DNA of 64,000 nucleotides from Ehrlichia canis str. Jake (GTDB lineage Bacteria; Pseudomonadota; Alphaproteobacteria; Rickettsiales; Anaplasmataceae): NCBI RefSeq assembly GCF_000012565.1, contig NC_007354.1, positions 558,001 to 622,000 of the forward strand, read 5' to 3'. Shown piece by piece: positions 38,767 to 48,510 of this stretch (position 1 is its first letter; each line of letters starts with the position of its first letter). The notes under the pieces were generated by a model. It saw only the letters and a program-made list of their open reading frames with translations, ran no database searches and was not told where the DNA came from. The position numbers and the translations under genes were made by a program.

Positions 38767-39123
38767 ATGAAGATACAGATTCATGATTTGGCTGTATATA
38801 CTTGTATTGGGTTACGTCGTTGGGAAAAAGTAATAAGACAAAAGATAATAGTAGATTGTGATGTAACACTTTATTGTTATAATGCTATCTCTGATATTGA
38901 AGATACTATTGATTATAGTTTATTTACTGATAGTTTAATTAACTTTGCTAATTCTAATAGCTTTGAATTGTTAGAGATAATGGCGTCGGAACTATTGGAT
39001 TATATTATGAAAGATAAGAGAATTTGTCATTGTTATTTAAAATTGTATAAACCTACTGCTATAAATATCGATGGTAAAGTTAGTGTTGAATTAGAGTCTA
39101 TGCAAAATGATGTCAATACTTAA
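38767..39123 (+). CDS. folB: Dihydroneopterin aldolase
   Basis: FolB converts dihydroneopterin to 6-hydroxymethyl-dihydropterin in folate synthesis, one stage after FolE. The 118-residue product has IQIHDLAVYTCIGLRRWEK, QKIIVDCDV, DTIDYSLFTDSL, the SFELLEIMASELLDYI segment with the conserved Glu, and a final LKLYKPTAI (family KP.A). Length is typical (about 120). mdh follows after 62 bases on the same strand. Confidence 0.9.
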   Translation: MKIQIHDLAVYTCIGLRRWEKVIRQKIIVDCDVTLYCYNAISDIEDTIDYSLFTDSLINFANSNSFELLEIMASELLDYIMKDKRICHCYLKLYKPTAINIDGKVSVELESMQNDVNT

Positions 39124-39185
39124 GTATTGTATATGTTCTGTAATTGGTTAAACTTTGTGTTGTATTCTTTTAAAAGGGGTAAGTA

Positions 39186-40127
39186 ATGATTAAGCGTAAA
39201 AAAATTGCTCTTATTGGTGCTGGTAATATTGGTGGTATGATAGCCTATTTGATTAGGCTGAAAAATTTAGGAGATGTAGTTTTATTAGACGTTAATGATG
39301 GCATAGCTAAGGGAAAAGCACTTGATATGGCTGAATCTTCTCCAGTAGGAAAATATAATGGTGAAATATTAGGGACTAATAATTATGCTGATATTGAAGG
39401 TGCTGATGCCATTGTCGTTACAGCTGGCATTACTAGAAAACCTGGAATGAGTCGTGAAGATTTGATTAATACTAATGTAAATATCATAAAAGAAGTAGCA
39501 GACAATATAGGTAAATATGCACCTAATGCATTTGTGGTTGTAGTTACTAATCCACTTGATGTAATGGTTTTTGCTATGCATAAGTATTCGAAATTATCAA
39601 GTAACATGGTTGTTGGTATGGCTGGTATACTTGATTCGGCGAGATTTTCTTATTTTATTGCAAAGGAATTGAACGTATCGGTTGATAATGTTAATTCTTT
39701 GGTATTAGGTGGCCATGGAGACCTAATGCTTCCTTTAGTAAAATATTCTTCAGTTGCTGGAATATCTATAGCTGATTTGATAAAAATTGATTTGATTACT
39801 CAAGATAAAGTTGATGCAATTATAGAAAGAACTAGAAAAGGTGGAGAAGAAATAGTAAGTTTACTAAAAATAGGTTCAGCTTATTATGCTCCTGCTGAGT
39901 CTGCATTATTAATGATAGATTCTTATTTAAATGATAGAAGGCTAATATTACCTTGTTCTGTTTATTTAAAAGGTGAATATGGCGTAAGCAATTTATTTGT
40001 GGGTGTTCCTGTTATTATTGGAAGAAATGGAGTGGAAAAAATAATCGAGTTGGAATTAACCGAACAAGAAAAAAACATATTTGATAATTCTGTAAAATTA
40101 ATCAAAAATTTAGTAAGTAATGTTTAA
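39186..40127 (+). CDS. mdh: Malate dehydrogenase
   Basis: Mdh oxidises malate to oxaloacetate with NAD in the TCA cycle. The 313-residue protein is of the LDH-like alphaproteobacterial type: [16 protein letters not shown], the substrate-loop Arg in [21 protein letters not shown], and the catalytic His in [11 protein letters not shown]. The ribosome-binding site AAAAGGGGTAAGTA lies just before the ATG. It fits the TCA-based, amino-acid-fed metabolism that putA also serves. Confidence 0.96.
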   Translation: MIKRKKIALIGAGNIGGMIAYLIRLKNLGDVVLLDVNDGIAKGKALDMAESSPVGKYNGEILGTNNYADIEGADAIVVTAGITRKPGMSREDLINTNVNIIKEVADNIGKYAPNAFVVVVTNPLDVMVFAMHKYSKLSSNMVVGMAGILDSARFSYFIAKELNVSVDNVNSLVLGGHGDLMLPLVKYSSVAGISIADLIKIDLITQDKVDAIIERTRKGGEEIVSLLKIGSAYYAPAESALLMIDSYLNDRRLILPCSVYLKGEYGVSNLFVGVPVIIGRNGVEKIIELELTEQEKNIFDNSVKLIKNLVSNV

Positions 40128-40333
40128 CTGAAGTTAGTTTTCTAAGCTTTTTTAATTATCTCTCACGCTATTTCTTGAATAATAAACAAATATTTTGTTA
40201 TTTAGGATAGTAGTTAGGTTTTTTACCTTTGTCGTACTATTTATTAGTTTTTTATGGAATTTATTATAGCAATAATTTATAATATAAGTGTGTATTACTA
40301 AATTCACTGTATTTAAATAATTTACTGTAATTA

Positions 40334-41293
40334 ATGCTATTTTCAGTCCGTAAAAAAGATGATGACATAGTTATTGCATCTAATAAAGAAAAGAAAATCG
40401 CTTTATTGAGGATGTTTGTAAAAGATGTTAGAAAAGTTGCTGCAAAGAGTTGTTATGGAATTCCAAAAGAGCAACAAGTAAGTTTGGATATTTTTAATAA
40501 GCCAATACTTTCATTGAATGGTACAAGTATTGTTGCAAAGAGTAAAGAACATCAAGTAATTTATAGTGAGATTAAGTCTAGAAGAGAAACAGATAGTGAA
40601 ATACCGTATCGGGGTTATCTTATCAATGTAAAGTGGTTTTCTTTAAAGGAACAATACTGTAATACTCTTGTAATAAAGAAAATAGATGAGTTTAGTTTTG
40701 GATTACATTCTTGTGATGGGAAATTATATAATACTTCAGGTAAAAGAGTTGCTTATGTAATAACTTTAGGAGGAAATTTGATAATACATGATCACATAGT
40801 GTGTGATCGTAGCAAAGGTCAAACATATTTTCATTCAACGTTGGCTGCTGGTATGCCAGTAATATGTGCTGGTTTAATCAGGGTTGATAATGGTATGATT
40901 CGTGATATCAGTAATGAAAGTGGGCATTATAAACCTGGAATAGCAAATTTATATAATGCTGTAAAGTTATTGGATAATGTTATTTGCTTAGATTGTATGA
41001 TACGTATAGTTAGTGTTACAATTAATAGTGTGACTAAAGAATCACAGATATTTTATAAAGTACGTATGAAGGGAAGTTTTTTAGCTGATATGGAAGCAGT
41101 TGGAGAAGATGGATTGACTATTCCTCAGAGGTGTTTTTCTTTATTAAAAAGGTGTGATGATAATTATCAAAAGATTGTTAATAATGCATTGATAAAAAAT
41201 AACACTGGTTGTATGGATAATGTGTTGGTAAATGTTTCAGTGAGAATACATGTGTTGATTACAGTATATGTTGCAATGATAATAATATTATGA
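40334..41293 (+). CDS. Unknown 319-residue protein, candidate effector or toxin-like
   Basis: I do not recognise a named family. The middle holds YVITLGGNLIIHDHI, then YFHSTLAAGMPVICAGLI, RVDNGMIRDISNESGHYKPG and NLYNAVKLL. This series resembles a module that I recall from bacterial effectors and polymorphic toxins (pattern HHS....G.PV..AG.I....G.I..IS..SGHY.P). No signal peptide is present, and the last 17 residues are hydrophobic (VRIHVLITVYVAMIIIL), which is unlike a typical charged type IV signal. It stands alone between mdh and a small ORF. The call as an effector is inference. Confidence 0.6.
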   Translation: MLFSVRKKDDDIVIASNKEKKIALLRMFVKDVRKVAAKSCYGIPKEQQVSLDIFNKPILSLNGTSIVAKSKEHQVIYSEIKSRRETDSEIPYRGYLINVKWFSLKEQYCNTLVIKKIDEFSFGLHSCDGKLYNTSGKRVAYVITLGGNLIIHDHIVCDRSKGQTYFHSTLAAGMPVICAGLIRVDNGMIRDISNESGHYKPGIANLYNAVKLLDNVICLDCMIRIVSVTINSVTKESQIFYKVRMKGSFLADMEAVGEDGLTIPQRCFSLLKRCDDNYQKIVNNALIKNNTGCMDNVLVNVSVRIHVLITVYVAMIIIL

Positions 41294-41788
41294 GATTTAG
41301 TTAATTACAAGAAAGATAAATAGTTGTAGGTTTTAGCACATAAAAATATGAAATTCACTTTAAAATAGGATATATTTATTAACATATTTCTAAAGTTTTG
41401 CTAGTTGATAAATAAGTTTAAAAGATATATTGAGTTTGTGTTGTAGGTTTCTATTTTATATTAAAAATTTTCTAGATTATATGTATTTGCAAAATTTCTT
41501 TATTAAAATATAGAGTATTATTATGTATATGTAAACAGGTGTTTTTAATGTAGATAAAACGAATTAAGATTTATTATTTTTTTATTCTTGGTAATAAATA
41601 ATATGTAATCTAAGTAGAAGCTTCTTTCTATTTGTAAGTTAAATAATAAATTATTGATGTTGTTGTCTTAATTAAAAAATGCTGTGATAGTAAAAATACA
41701 CTTCCCAACCTGGAGCTGTGCAGCTTATCTATTGCAAAAAATTATATAATACAAAGTAAAAATGTTATATGCTCAAAAAAAGTAATTG
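41294..41788. other. Spacer after the unknown 319-residue gene
   Basis: AT-rich and non-coding by eye. A short GC-richer island near 41700-41730 contains the palindrome AGCTG-TG-CAGCT (41714-41725), which could be a small hairpin. No T-run follows it. Confidence 0.35.
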
Positions 41789-42019
41789 TTATTGTTTAGA
41801 TATGAAGTGCTTATCGTATATATCTAAAAACATATTTTCGTACACTTCAATTTTTTTTATAAATTTTGTCACATGGTGTATCATGTATGTGAACTGTTCT
41901 TCTGTTATCAATCTAGCTTCGAAAGCTTCTATTACATTTTTTTTAAATGCTGATGTATAAGACTTTGTATTATTTAAATAAGATAAGGTGCATTTTATCA
42001 TGGTTCCTGGATCTTCCAT
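41789..42019 (-). CDS. Small hypothetical protein, 76 residues
   Basis: A minus-strand frame of 76 codons from ATG 42019. The product is helical and amphipathic with a balanced charge pattern (FKKNVIEAFEARLITEEQF, VTKFIKKIEVYENMF), which looks more protein-like than the overlapping plus-strand frame. It has no signal peptide or membrane segment. The ribosome-binding site is weak. It may be a conserved small Ehrlichia protein; no function can be given. Confidence 0.5.
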   Translation of the reverse strand: MEDPGTMIKCTLSYLNNTKSYTSAFKKNVIEAFEARLITEEQFTYMIHHVTKFIKKIEVYENMFLDIYDKHFISKQ

Positions 42020-42163
42020 ATTTTGAAACTTAGTAACCTAATATTAAGTTTGTACACTATTATCTTGCATTTGTAAAGTGAAATTATAGCGTTTAAGTTG
42101 TAATAATGTTTATGATGTTGACTTTTCATATTATTTCATATAGACATTAGATCATGTTCAATT

Positions 42164-42613
42164 ATGTTAGTTATGCAGAAAGTTTTTATTTCTTCTGATC
42201 ATGCTGGGGTAGAGTTAAGGTTAGTTATTAAATTGTATTTGAATAATTTAGGCTATATTGTAGAAGATTATGGTTGTGTTGAGTCTGGTGTTCCTGTGGA
42301 TTATCCGGATTATGTACAGAATGTTGTAGATTGTGTAATTAATGATAGTTTGGCGTTTGGTATTTTAATATGTGGTACAGGTATTGGAATGAGTATTGTG
42401 GCGAATCGTCACAGGAAAATTAGAGCAGCTTTGTGCTATAATGTAGAAGTAGCTAGGTTAGCACGTGAGCATAATGATGCTAATGTACTTTGTCTTGGAG
42501 CTAGACATATTAGTTATGAAGATGCTCAATCCATAGTTTATAATTTTCTCACTACAAAATTTTCTGAAGGAAGGCATGTGCAAAGAATAATCAAAATAGA
42601 TAATTGTTTATGA
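42164..42613 (+). CDS. rpiB: Ribose-5-phosphate isomerase B
   Basis: RpiB interconverts ribose 5-phosphate and ribulose 5-phosphate in the non-oxidative pentose phosphate pathway. The 149-residue protein has VFISSDHAGVELR, YPDYV, the catalytic Cys in GILICGTGIGMSIVANR, then RAALCYN, HNDANVLCLGAR and SYEDAQ. Two ATG codons (42164, 42173) can serve as start; the second gives the family-like MQKVFISSDHAG. Its stop overlaps the ubiG ATG (ATGA), so the pair is co-translated. Confidence 0.94.
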   Translation: MLVMQKVFISSDHAGVELRLVIKLYLNNLGYIVEDYGCVESGVPVDYPDYVQNVVDCVINDSLAFGILICGTGIGMSIVANRHRKIRAALCYNVEVARLAREHNDANVLCLGARHISYEDAQSIVYNFLTTKFSEGRHVQRIIKIDNCL

Positions 42614-43329
42614 ATCAGACAGTTAATCAAGATGAATTATTAAAATTTTCAAAAATAGCTAGTCAATGGTGGGATGAAAATGGTCCATTCAAAGCTTTAC
42701 ATAGTATGCATCCTTTAAGAATGCAGTATATTGTTGATTACATAAATAAAGTTACTCCTGGTGTAGATTTTAAGAAATTATCAGTTCTTGATGTTGGCTG
42801 TGGAGGCGGTTTATTATCAGAATCTATGGCTCGTTTAGGTATGAAAGTTTTTGGAATAGATGCTAGTGAAGAGAGTGTTAATATTGCTAAAGTACATGCC
42901 TTGAATCGTAATTTATGTAATTTAGATTATTGCTGTGTAAACGTAGATTCATTAGTTAGTACAAAAGAAAAATATGATATTATCACTGTTATGGAAGTAG
43001 TTGAGCATGTTGATAATTTATCAGTTTTTATCAATTCTATAAGTAATATATTGAATGATAATGGGATAATATTTTTGTCTACATTGAATAGGACAATGAA
43101 ATCTTTATTATATGCAATAGTGTATGCTGAATATGTTTTTAAATTGGTTCCTCGTCATACTCATCAATGGAATAAATTTGTTAAGCCTTCAGAAATTGCA
43201 AATTTGTTTTTACTGAATGATATATCTATAAAAGAAATTAAGGGAATAAATTTTAACATAATGAAGAAAGATTGGGTGTTATCTGATGATATTTCTGTAA
43301 ATTACATTTTATCTGCACAGAAAATGTAA
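42610..43329 (+). CDS. ubiG: Ubiquinone biosynthesis O-methyltransferase UbiG
   Basis: UbiG performs both O-methylations in ubiquinone synthesis. The ATG at 42610 overlaps the rpiB stop, giving a 239-residue protein; a TTG two codons earlier is less likely. It has FSKIASQWWDENGPFKALHS, HPLRMQYI, the SAM motif VLDVGCGGGLLSE, ITVMEVVEHV, and STLNRTMKSLLYAI. All are typical of UbiG, and the length fits. Confidence 0.95.
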   Translation: MNQTVNQDELLKFSKIASQWWDENGPFKALHSMHPLRMQYIVDYINKVTPGVDFKKLSVLDVGCGGGLLSESMARLGMKVFGIDASEESVNIAKVHALNRNLCNLDYCCVNVDSLVSTKEKYDIITVMEVVEHVDNLSVFINSISNILNDNGIIFLSTLNRTMKSLLYAIVYAEYVFKLVPRHTHQWNKFVKPSEIANLFLLNDISIKEIKGINFNIMKKDWVLSDDISVNYILSAQKM

Positions 43330-43468
43330 ACATTATGTGAAATTTAAAGCAAATAAATTTCAATACAATAATTATTATAAATCTCAGTTACAATTAGATT
43401 ATGATATGAGATTAATAATATGCAATAATATTGAAGGTAAAGTTATTACTCAAATATGTTAAGTTGCT

Positions 43469-43867
43469 TTATATTCTTCTATTATACATAAATTTCACTG
43501 ATAAGATTATTCCTATTATAAAAATAAGAGCAGGTAGTATCCATAATAAGTAAGTATATGAGTTGTATGGAGGATTGATAATTATTTGATTGCCATAGTA
43601 ATTTCGTAATTCAGTAATTATTTGATCATCGTTATAACCATTTTGAATTTTATTTCGTATCATTGCTCTCATATCATAAGCTAATTGTGATTGAGATTCA
43701 TAAATGGATTCTCCAGAACAAATTAAACATCTTACTATTTTAAATAGATTAATTGCACGCAACTCCATATCATTATTTACTAGCTTTTTATCTATTGAAA
43801 AAGCGTATGCAGAGGAAAATGATAACGTGAACGTAATAATAAATACTAAATTATTTTTTATTTGCAC
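43469..43867 (-). CDS. ccmH: Cytochrome c-type biogenesis protein CcmH
   Basis: CcmH reduces or hands on apocytochrome c cysteines for haem attachment in the periplasm. The 132-residue protein has a signal/anchor helix (about 4-22), the redox motif RCLICSGESI (family RCxxCxxQ/ES), MRAMIRNKIQNGYNDDQII and a C-terminal membrane helix YLLWILPALIFIIGIILSV. The start is GTG at 43867 and lies 17 bases inside the end of the upstream gene, which suggests translational coupling. It is the last gene of the isc run. Confidence 0.9.
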   Translation of the reverse strand: MQIKNNLVFIITFTLSFSSAYAFSIDKKLVNNDMELRAINLFKIVRCLICSGESIYESQSQLAYDMRAMIRNKIQNGYNDDQIITELRNYYGNQIIINPPYNSYTYLLWILPALIFIIGIILSVKFMYNRRI

Positions 43868-44924
43868 TTTTATTTGTTGTATTTGTGATTAACTTTATTT
43901 TATTAATAAACTCCTCATAAGGAATTTTACATATAAAAATGTTAAAAGGATTAGTTGTCTGACTGATTGATAATAAAATGTTACCATTTTCTTTTTTTTT
44001 AGCAATTGAGTATATATAGTTTTGCAATATATAAGAGATTTTATCTGCATTATTTGATTTATGAGATATTGTTTCTACTAGTTGTCTAATAATATCTTTA
44101 ATTCCGCTTATTTCTATTGTTAAACCTTCGTTATTTGTTTTATTGTAATCCATAGATAATGGAAATAATAATGTTCCGTAAATTGAAATAAGTGATTTTT
44201 TAAATGTAATACCTATGTTATCTATTACAGCACTGATTTCTTTAAATTCAGTGTCTGAGGTAGTTAATGTCATAATAGCATCTTTTATTTTTATATTTGT
44301 ATTTGTATCTGAATTCCCAATAATGTTTGCATTTATTTTATATTGTAGCATTGTAAGTAAATTATCTGGAGATGTGTGTTCATTAGTTTTGATAGAAATA
44401 GAATTTTTGTTTGTAATATTGTTATTGTTACAACTGATGCCATTATCTTCGTATATTATTTGTGAAAAATATGCTTTCTTATCATTTTTATTATCCAGTA
44501 GTGAAAGTATAAGATTTTTAGAAGGTTTAACTAATAAGTTAAATTTATCGTTTAATTGACAATTTAGTGTGTATTGTTGTTCATTATTTATAATTTTTGT
44601 TGAATTTTCAGATTTTAATGTGGTATTTTCTCCTGAGAACTCTAATGTGTCACTCAGTAAACGGTATTTTAACGATACTGATGGAGCATATATGTTTAAA
44701 GAAGGTAAATTTATCTTTAGATTTAAGATTTTTATTTTTGGAGTAAAAGGGAATCCTGTAATTTGTATATTGTCGTTGTACGATGCGTCAATATGTATTA
44801 GAGCTTTTGATATAGTTGCTTTAACATGCGTTGCGATAACGAGCCAAGTACCTACATACAAAGATGAAAGTAATGTAATAACAACTGATGGAATTACAAT
44901 TAATTTTTTGTTGAAGTATTTCAT
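43851..44924 (-). CDS. Membrane-anchored envelope protein of unknown function (possibly DUF2125-like)
   Basis: The 357-residue product has one N-terminal membrane helix (LIVIPSVVITLLSSLYVGTW, about 9-28). A long, mostly beta-type Asn/Ile/Ser/Thr-rich part follows with GFPFTPKIKILNLKINLPS near 57-75. The GFPF element and layout recall alphaproteobacterial DUF2125 proteins, but this is a weak match. The body should lie in the periplasm. It starts 14 bases after fdx and overlaps ccmH, so it is part of the same transcript. Confidence 0.7.
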   Translation of the reverse strand: MKYFNKKLIVIPSVVITLLSSLYVGTWLVIATHVKATISKALIHIDASYNDNIQITGFPFTPKIKILNLKINLPSLNIYAPSVSLKYRLLSDTLEFSGENTTLKSENSTKIINNEQQYTLNCQLNDKFNLLVKPSKNLILSLLDNKNDKKAYFSQIIYEDNGISCNNNNITNKNSISIKTNEHTSPDNLLTMLQYKINANIIGNSDTNTNIKIKDAIMTLTTSDTEFKEISAVIDNIGITFKKSLISIYGTLLFPLSMDYNKTNNEGLTIEISGIKDIIRQLVETISHKSNNADKISYILQNYIYSIAKKKENGNILLSISQTTNPFNIFICKIPYEEFINKIKLITNTTNKSANKK

Positions 44925-44938
44925 TTTGTTGTAATTAA

Positions 44939-45289
44939 TTAATCATTTTTTATAAAAGATATATTGCGTGTTTCAGTTGGTAGAATTACACATAATCCAT
45001 CAAGTTCTTTTGTTAGAATTATTTGACATCCAAGACGTGAAGTATCTGTTAATCCAAATGCTAAATCGAGCATGTCATTTTCTTCATCAGAGATTTCATT
45101 GTGTTTCTCAACTATATCATACCAGCTTGGATCAATTATTACATGACAAGTAGAGCATGCTAAAGAACCTTCACAAGCACCTTCTAAATCTACATTATTT
45201 CTATGTGCTAAGCTTAATAAAGTTTCTCCATCATAGGCTTCATATGTTTTGCGGCTTCCATCTGGTGAAATAAATGTTATCAATGGCAC
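44939..45289 (-). CDS. fdx: ISC-system [2Fe-2S] ferredoxin
   Basis: The 116-residue adrenodoxin-type ferredoxin gives electrons for iron-sulfur cluster assembly on IscU. The cluster ligands are visible in [11 protein letters not shown] and in the later [26 protein letters not shown] is the typical C-terminal part. It lies 27 bases after hscA and 14 bases before the envelope gene. The FNR-type reductase at 31804-32820 could supply its electrons. Confidence 0.96.
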   Translation of the reverse strand: MPLITFISPDGSRKTYEAYDGETLLSLAHRNNVDLEGACEGSLACSTCHVIIDPSWYDIVEKHNEISDEENDMLDLAFGLTDTSRLGCQIILTKELDGLCVILPTETRNISFIKND

Positions 45290-45316
45290 AATATACCTCC
45301 AAAATGTTATATTTAT

Positions 45317-47173
45317 TTAACTATTAATGTTACAGTTATCAATAGATTTTTTTAAATAAAAATCCATTCTTTTTTTAATAAAATCATCTGCTAGTACTTC
45401 AACGTTATTTATAGCATCGTTAATTTTATCAATATTACCATTTATTAATGTTTTTTCAGCTTCTGTTATTGCGTGATTGATTATATTGAATTCTTTTTCA
45501 GATATTAAGTTTTTGTCTGCAATTAAAGCGTTTTTGATAATTGTAATAATTCTCTGTCCTTCGACTTTTTGTTCAGCTATTAAACGCATTTGCATATCGC
45601 TATCAAAATTATTAATTGAATCTATAATATTATCTTCTATTTCTTTTTGATCTAATTCACATGTATTGTTTATGCTAACAGATTGCTTTATTCCTGTAGA
45701 TTTTTCTTGTGCTGAGACAGTTAGCATTCCATCCATGTCAACATTAAATTCTACTATAATTTTTGCAGAACCTGCAGGTAATGGTGGTATTCCTTTTAAA
45801 TCAAATTTTGCTAAGGACTTATTATGCTCTACCATTTCTCTTTCTCCTTGGCAGACATGTATTTGTATAGAATTTTGTCCATCAATGTAAGTAGTGAATT
45901 CTTGTGTTGCAGATGCAGGTATTGGTGTATTTCTTGGAATAATTTTTTCTACAATACCACCCATAGTTTCTATCCCTAGTGAGAGAGGTAGAGCATCAAT
46001 TAAAACATGTTTATTCTTTATATGTGGATTAGATAGATAATAAGCTTGTAAAGCAGCTCCAACTGCTACTATTTTCTCAGGATCTATGTCACAGAATACT
46101 TTATTATGAAATATATTATTTAGCATATTTTTGATTATGGGCATTTTAGTAGCTCCACCTACTAGTATTACTTTTGCAATACTGTTAAAATCAAGCTCTA
46201 TACTATTGATTGTTGAGGTTATGATGCTTAAAGTTTTATTTAATAAATCTGATATTATGTCTTGTAGCTCATCTCTACTAATTTTACAAGAAAAGTTTTT
46301 TTCATGTATTTTAAATGTAAAACTGCCACTATAGTTTTCACTTAAGTATTCTTTTGCGTGTTTTACATCTGGAATTAAATAGCTTAATAATTCTTTGTTA
46401 AACTCTATATTATTAATATTTTCTTCTTTCTGATATTTATTATATATGAATTTTGCAAGTAAGTAGTCTATATCATCACCTCCTAGATTTGTATCTCCAC
46501 CAGTTGCTAATACTTGGAACACTCCTTGGTGTAATTTTAGTATTGAAACATCAAATGTTCCACCTCCTAAATCATATACCATGTAGATATTATTTTCATA
46601 TTCTGGTTTTTCGATACCATATGCTAGTGCTGCTGCAGTTGGTTCATTTAAAAGACGTAATACTTCAAGATTAGCCAGATGTGCTGCATCTTTCGTAGCT
46701 TTTCTTGCTGCTTCATCAAAATATGCTGGTACTGTTATTACTACTTTTTTGACTTCTAGATTAGTACTATCTTTGACGATTTTACACAGTTTTTTAAGAA
46801 TTTCTGCTGATACTTCAACTGGTGTAACATATGTTCCGTCTTGTTTCTTTATGTATATATTGTTATTACCTTGATCAGTTATGTTAAATAATAATTCTGA
46901 TGATAATTCATTTATATCTTTAATTGATTTTCCCATTAATCTTTTAATTGAAGAAATAGTGTTATCATTAGAATAGTTTTTTCCTACTTCAACTTGATTA
47001 TTGATATAACTTACTGTTGATGGAATTAAAAATCTGCCATTTTCATCTGAGAATATTATTGTTTTACCTTCATTATCAATCATAGAGATTAAGGAGTTAG
47101 TAGTTCCTAGATCTATTCCAAATGCAAGTGTATTTTCATTTGTTTTTGGTTCTGTTATATTAATTAATTGCAT
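45317..47173 (-). CDS. hscA: Fe-S cluster assembly chaperone HscA
   Basis: HscA is the specialised Hsp70 that, with HscB, frees clusters from IscU. The 618-residue protein has the ATPase signatures [28 protein letters not shown] and [11 protein letters not shown], and the substrate-binding domain with [13 protein letters not shown]. It is shorter than DnaK, with the reduced C-terminal tail of HscA. Its ATG overlaps the hscB stop by one base (TAATG). Confidence 0.95.
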   Translation of the reverse strand: MQLINITEPKTNENTLAFGIDLGTTNSLISMIDNEGKTIIFSDENGRFLIPSTVSYINNQVEVGKNYSNDNTISSIKRLMGKSIKDINELSSELLFNITDQGNNNIYIKKQDGTYVTPVEVSAEILKKLCKIVKDSTNLEVKKVVITVPAYFDEAARKATKDAAHLANLEVLRLLNEPTAAALAYGIEKPEYENNIYMVYDLGGGTFDVSILKLHQGVFQVLATGGDTNLGGDDIDYLLAKFIYNKYQKEENINNIEFNKELLSYLIPDVKHAKEYLSENYSGSFTFKIHEKNFSCKISRDELQDIISDLLNKTLSIITSTINSIELDFNSIAKVILVGGATKMPIIKNMLNNIFHNKVFCDIDPEKIVAVGAALQAYYLSNPHIKNKHVLIDALPLSLGIETMGGIVEKIIPRNTPIPASATQEFTTYIDGQNSIQIHVCQGEREMVEHNKSLAKFDLKGIPPLPAGSAKIIVEFNVDMDGMLTVSAQEKSTGIKQSVSINNTCELDQKEIEDNIIDSINNFDSDMQMRLIAEQKVEGQRIITIIKNALIADKNLISEKEFNIINHAITEAEKTLINGNIDKINDAINNVEVLADDFIKKRMDFYLKKSIDNCNINS

Positions 47174-47610
47174 TAAATAATACCCCTATCTTCTTGAATT
47201 TTCCTAAGATATTTTAATTTTATCACTTGTTTTGCAGCTTCATTGAAATCTTCTCTAGAAAAAGCGTCTTCCATGGCTTTAGTGGCTGATGAGATTTGGT
47301 ATTCAATATCAATGTTATTTGATTCTTGTATTTTAAATATTTCTTCTATTATACTGTTTATATCATTTTTGTCAGCAGTAATTCCTTTGATTTGCAGTAA
47401 GTATTCTGCTCTTGTGATAGAGGATTTTAAAATTTGGTATGCTTTGTTTATTTCTGCTATATTATCTAATGCTAATTTTTTTTCTGATTTTAAAAAGAAT
47501 AAATCTGGATGATAATTGCTTTGTAATGCTATATAATTCTGTTCTAATACTTGAATATTAATGCAAAATTCTTGTTTTAATTTAAATAGTGAAAAATAAT
47601 CTTTATACAT
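47173..47610 (-). CDS. hscB: Fe-S co-chaperone HscB (Hsc20)
   Basis: HscB is the J-type partner of HscA. I start it at ATG 47610 (MYKDYFSLFKLKQEF), giving 145 residues, because this matches the family amino end. The frame is open back to 47646, but that part lies inside iscA. The J-domain HPD is in SNYHPDLFF, and the C-terminal three-helix domain follows. The start overlaps the iscA stop by eight bases. Confidence 0.92.
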   Translation of the reverse strand: MYKDYFSLFKLKQEFCINIQVLEQNYIALQSNYHPDLFFLKSEKKLALDNIAEINKAYQILKSSITRAEYLLQIKGITADKNDINSIIEEIFKIQESNNIDIEYQISSATKAMEDAFSREDFNEAAKQVIKLKYLRKIQEDRGII

Positions 47611-48028
47611 AAAAACTTTCTCCACACCCACATCTTCCTTTTTCATTAGGATTTTTGAATGTAAATCCTGAAGATATTTTGTTTTCTACATGATCTATTT
47701 CTGTTCCATTGATAAACATCATTGCTTTTGGATCGATTAATATAGTAAAGTTTTCATGTTGATATTCTACTTCAATTTTTACATCTAACAATTTGATATC
47801 ATATGCATATTCAATGTTATATTTAAAACCAAAGCATCCTTTTTGTTTTACCATTATCCTAATGCCAATAACTGCATCTTCTTTTTGTTTTATAAGCTGT
47901 CTTATTTTTTTTATTGCATTTTCTGTTATGATAATTGGTGATTTACTTGTTACTTCGCTATTTATATAATATCTGATCTGTGAAGAATTACCATCATTAT
48001 TATAAGATATAGAAATTTCATTATTCAT
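47603..48028 (-). CDS. iscA: Iron-sulfur cluster assembly protein IscA
   Basis: An A-type carrier of 141 residues. It has ITENAIKKIRQLI, the first ligand Cys in KQKGCFGFKYNIEY, and the closing pair in GRCGCGESFYV. It has about 25 extra amino-terminal residues. It lies 30 bases after iscU. Confidence 0.95.
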   Translation of the reverse strand: MNNEISISYNNDGNSSQIRYYINSEVTSKSPIIITENAIKKIRQLIKQKEDAVIGIRIMVKQKGCFGFKYNIEYAYDIKLLDVKIEVEYQHENFTILIDPKAMMFINGTEIDHVENKISSGFTFKNPNEKGRCGCGESFYV

Positions 48029-48058
48029 GTAAAAACCTTATTTTTTTAGTGGCTTATT

Positions 48059-48475
48059 TTATTCATCACTTGAAAATGCAGTATTACTTTTTCTATTTTC
48101 TTGTTTCATATTGTAATCATTTATTGCAGCTTTTATAGCGTCTTCTGCAAGTAATGAACAATGTATTTTTACTGGTGGTAAACTTAATTCTTTTGCTAAT
48201 ACTGTGTTTTTTAATTGATGTGCTTCATCTACTGTTTTACCTTTTATTAGCTCTGTTGCTAGAGAACTTGCTGCAATTGCAGCTCCACATCCAAAAGTTT
48301 TAAATTTTGCATCAATGATTCTTCCGTTATTATCTACTTTTATTTGTAATTTCATTACGTCTCCACAGCTTGGAGCTCCTACTAACCCAGTACCAACATT
48401 GTAATCATCTTTTGGTAGAGTGCCAACGTTTTTGGGATTTTTATAATGTTCTAATAGAACTTCACTATAACTCAT
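48059..48475 (-). CDS. iscU: Fe-S scaffold protein IscU
   Basis: IscU is the scaffold on which clusters are built. The 138-residue protein has the three ligand cysteines in APSCGDVMKLQI, FKTFGCGAAIAASS and VKIHCSLLAEDAI, plus the HscA-binding LPPVK. It ends with a short polar tail. It is between iscS (35-base gap) and iscA. Confidence 0.97.
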   Translation of the reverse strand: MSYSEVLLEHYKNPKNVGTLPKDDYNVGTGLVGAPSCGDVMKLQIKVDNNGRIIDAKFKTFGCGAAIAASSLATELIKGKTVDEAHQLKNTVLAKELSLPPVKIHCSLLAEDAIKAAINDYNMKQENRKSNTAFSSDE

Positions 48476-48510
48476 AATTGCCTCATAATTACTAAAATAT
48501 AATCAAAAAA

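Noticed and set aside
41700-41730. Small RNA or tRNA relic in the GC-richer island
   Set aside because: Only a 12-bp palindrome is present, with no cloverleaf, promoter or terminator that I could support.
41769-41960. Plus-strand 63-codon frame
   Set aside because: It overlaps a more protein-like minus-strand frame and is dominated by Phe, Ser and Cys as expected of a shadow frame.
47611-47646. Longer HscB amino end
   Set aside because: It lies inside iscA in another frame, and the family start is MYKDYF at 47610.
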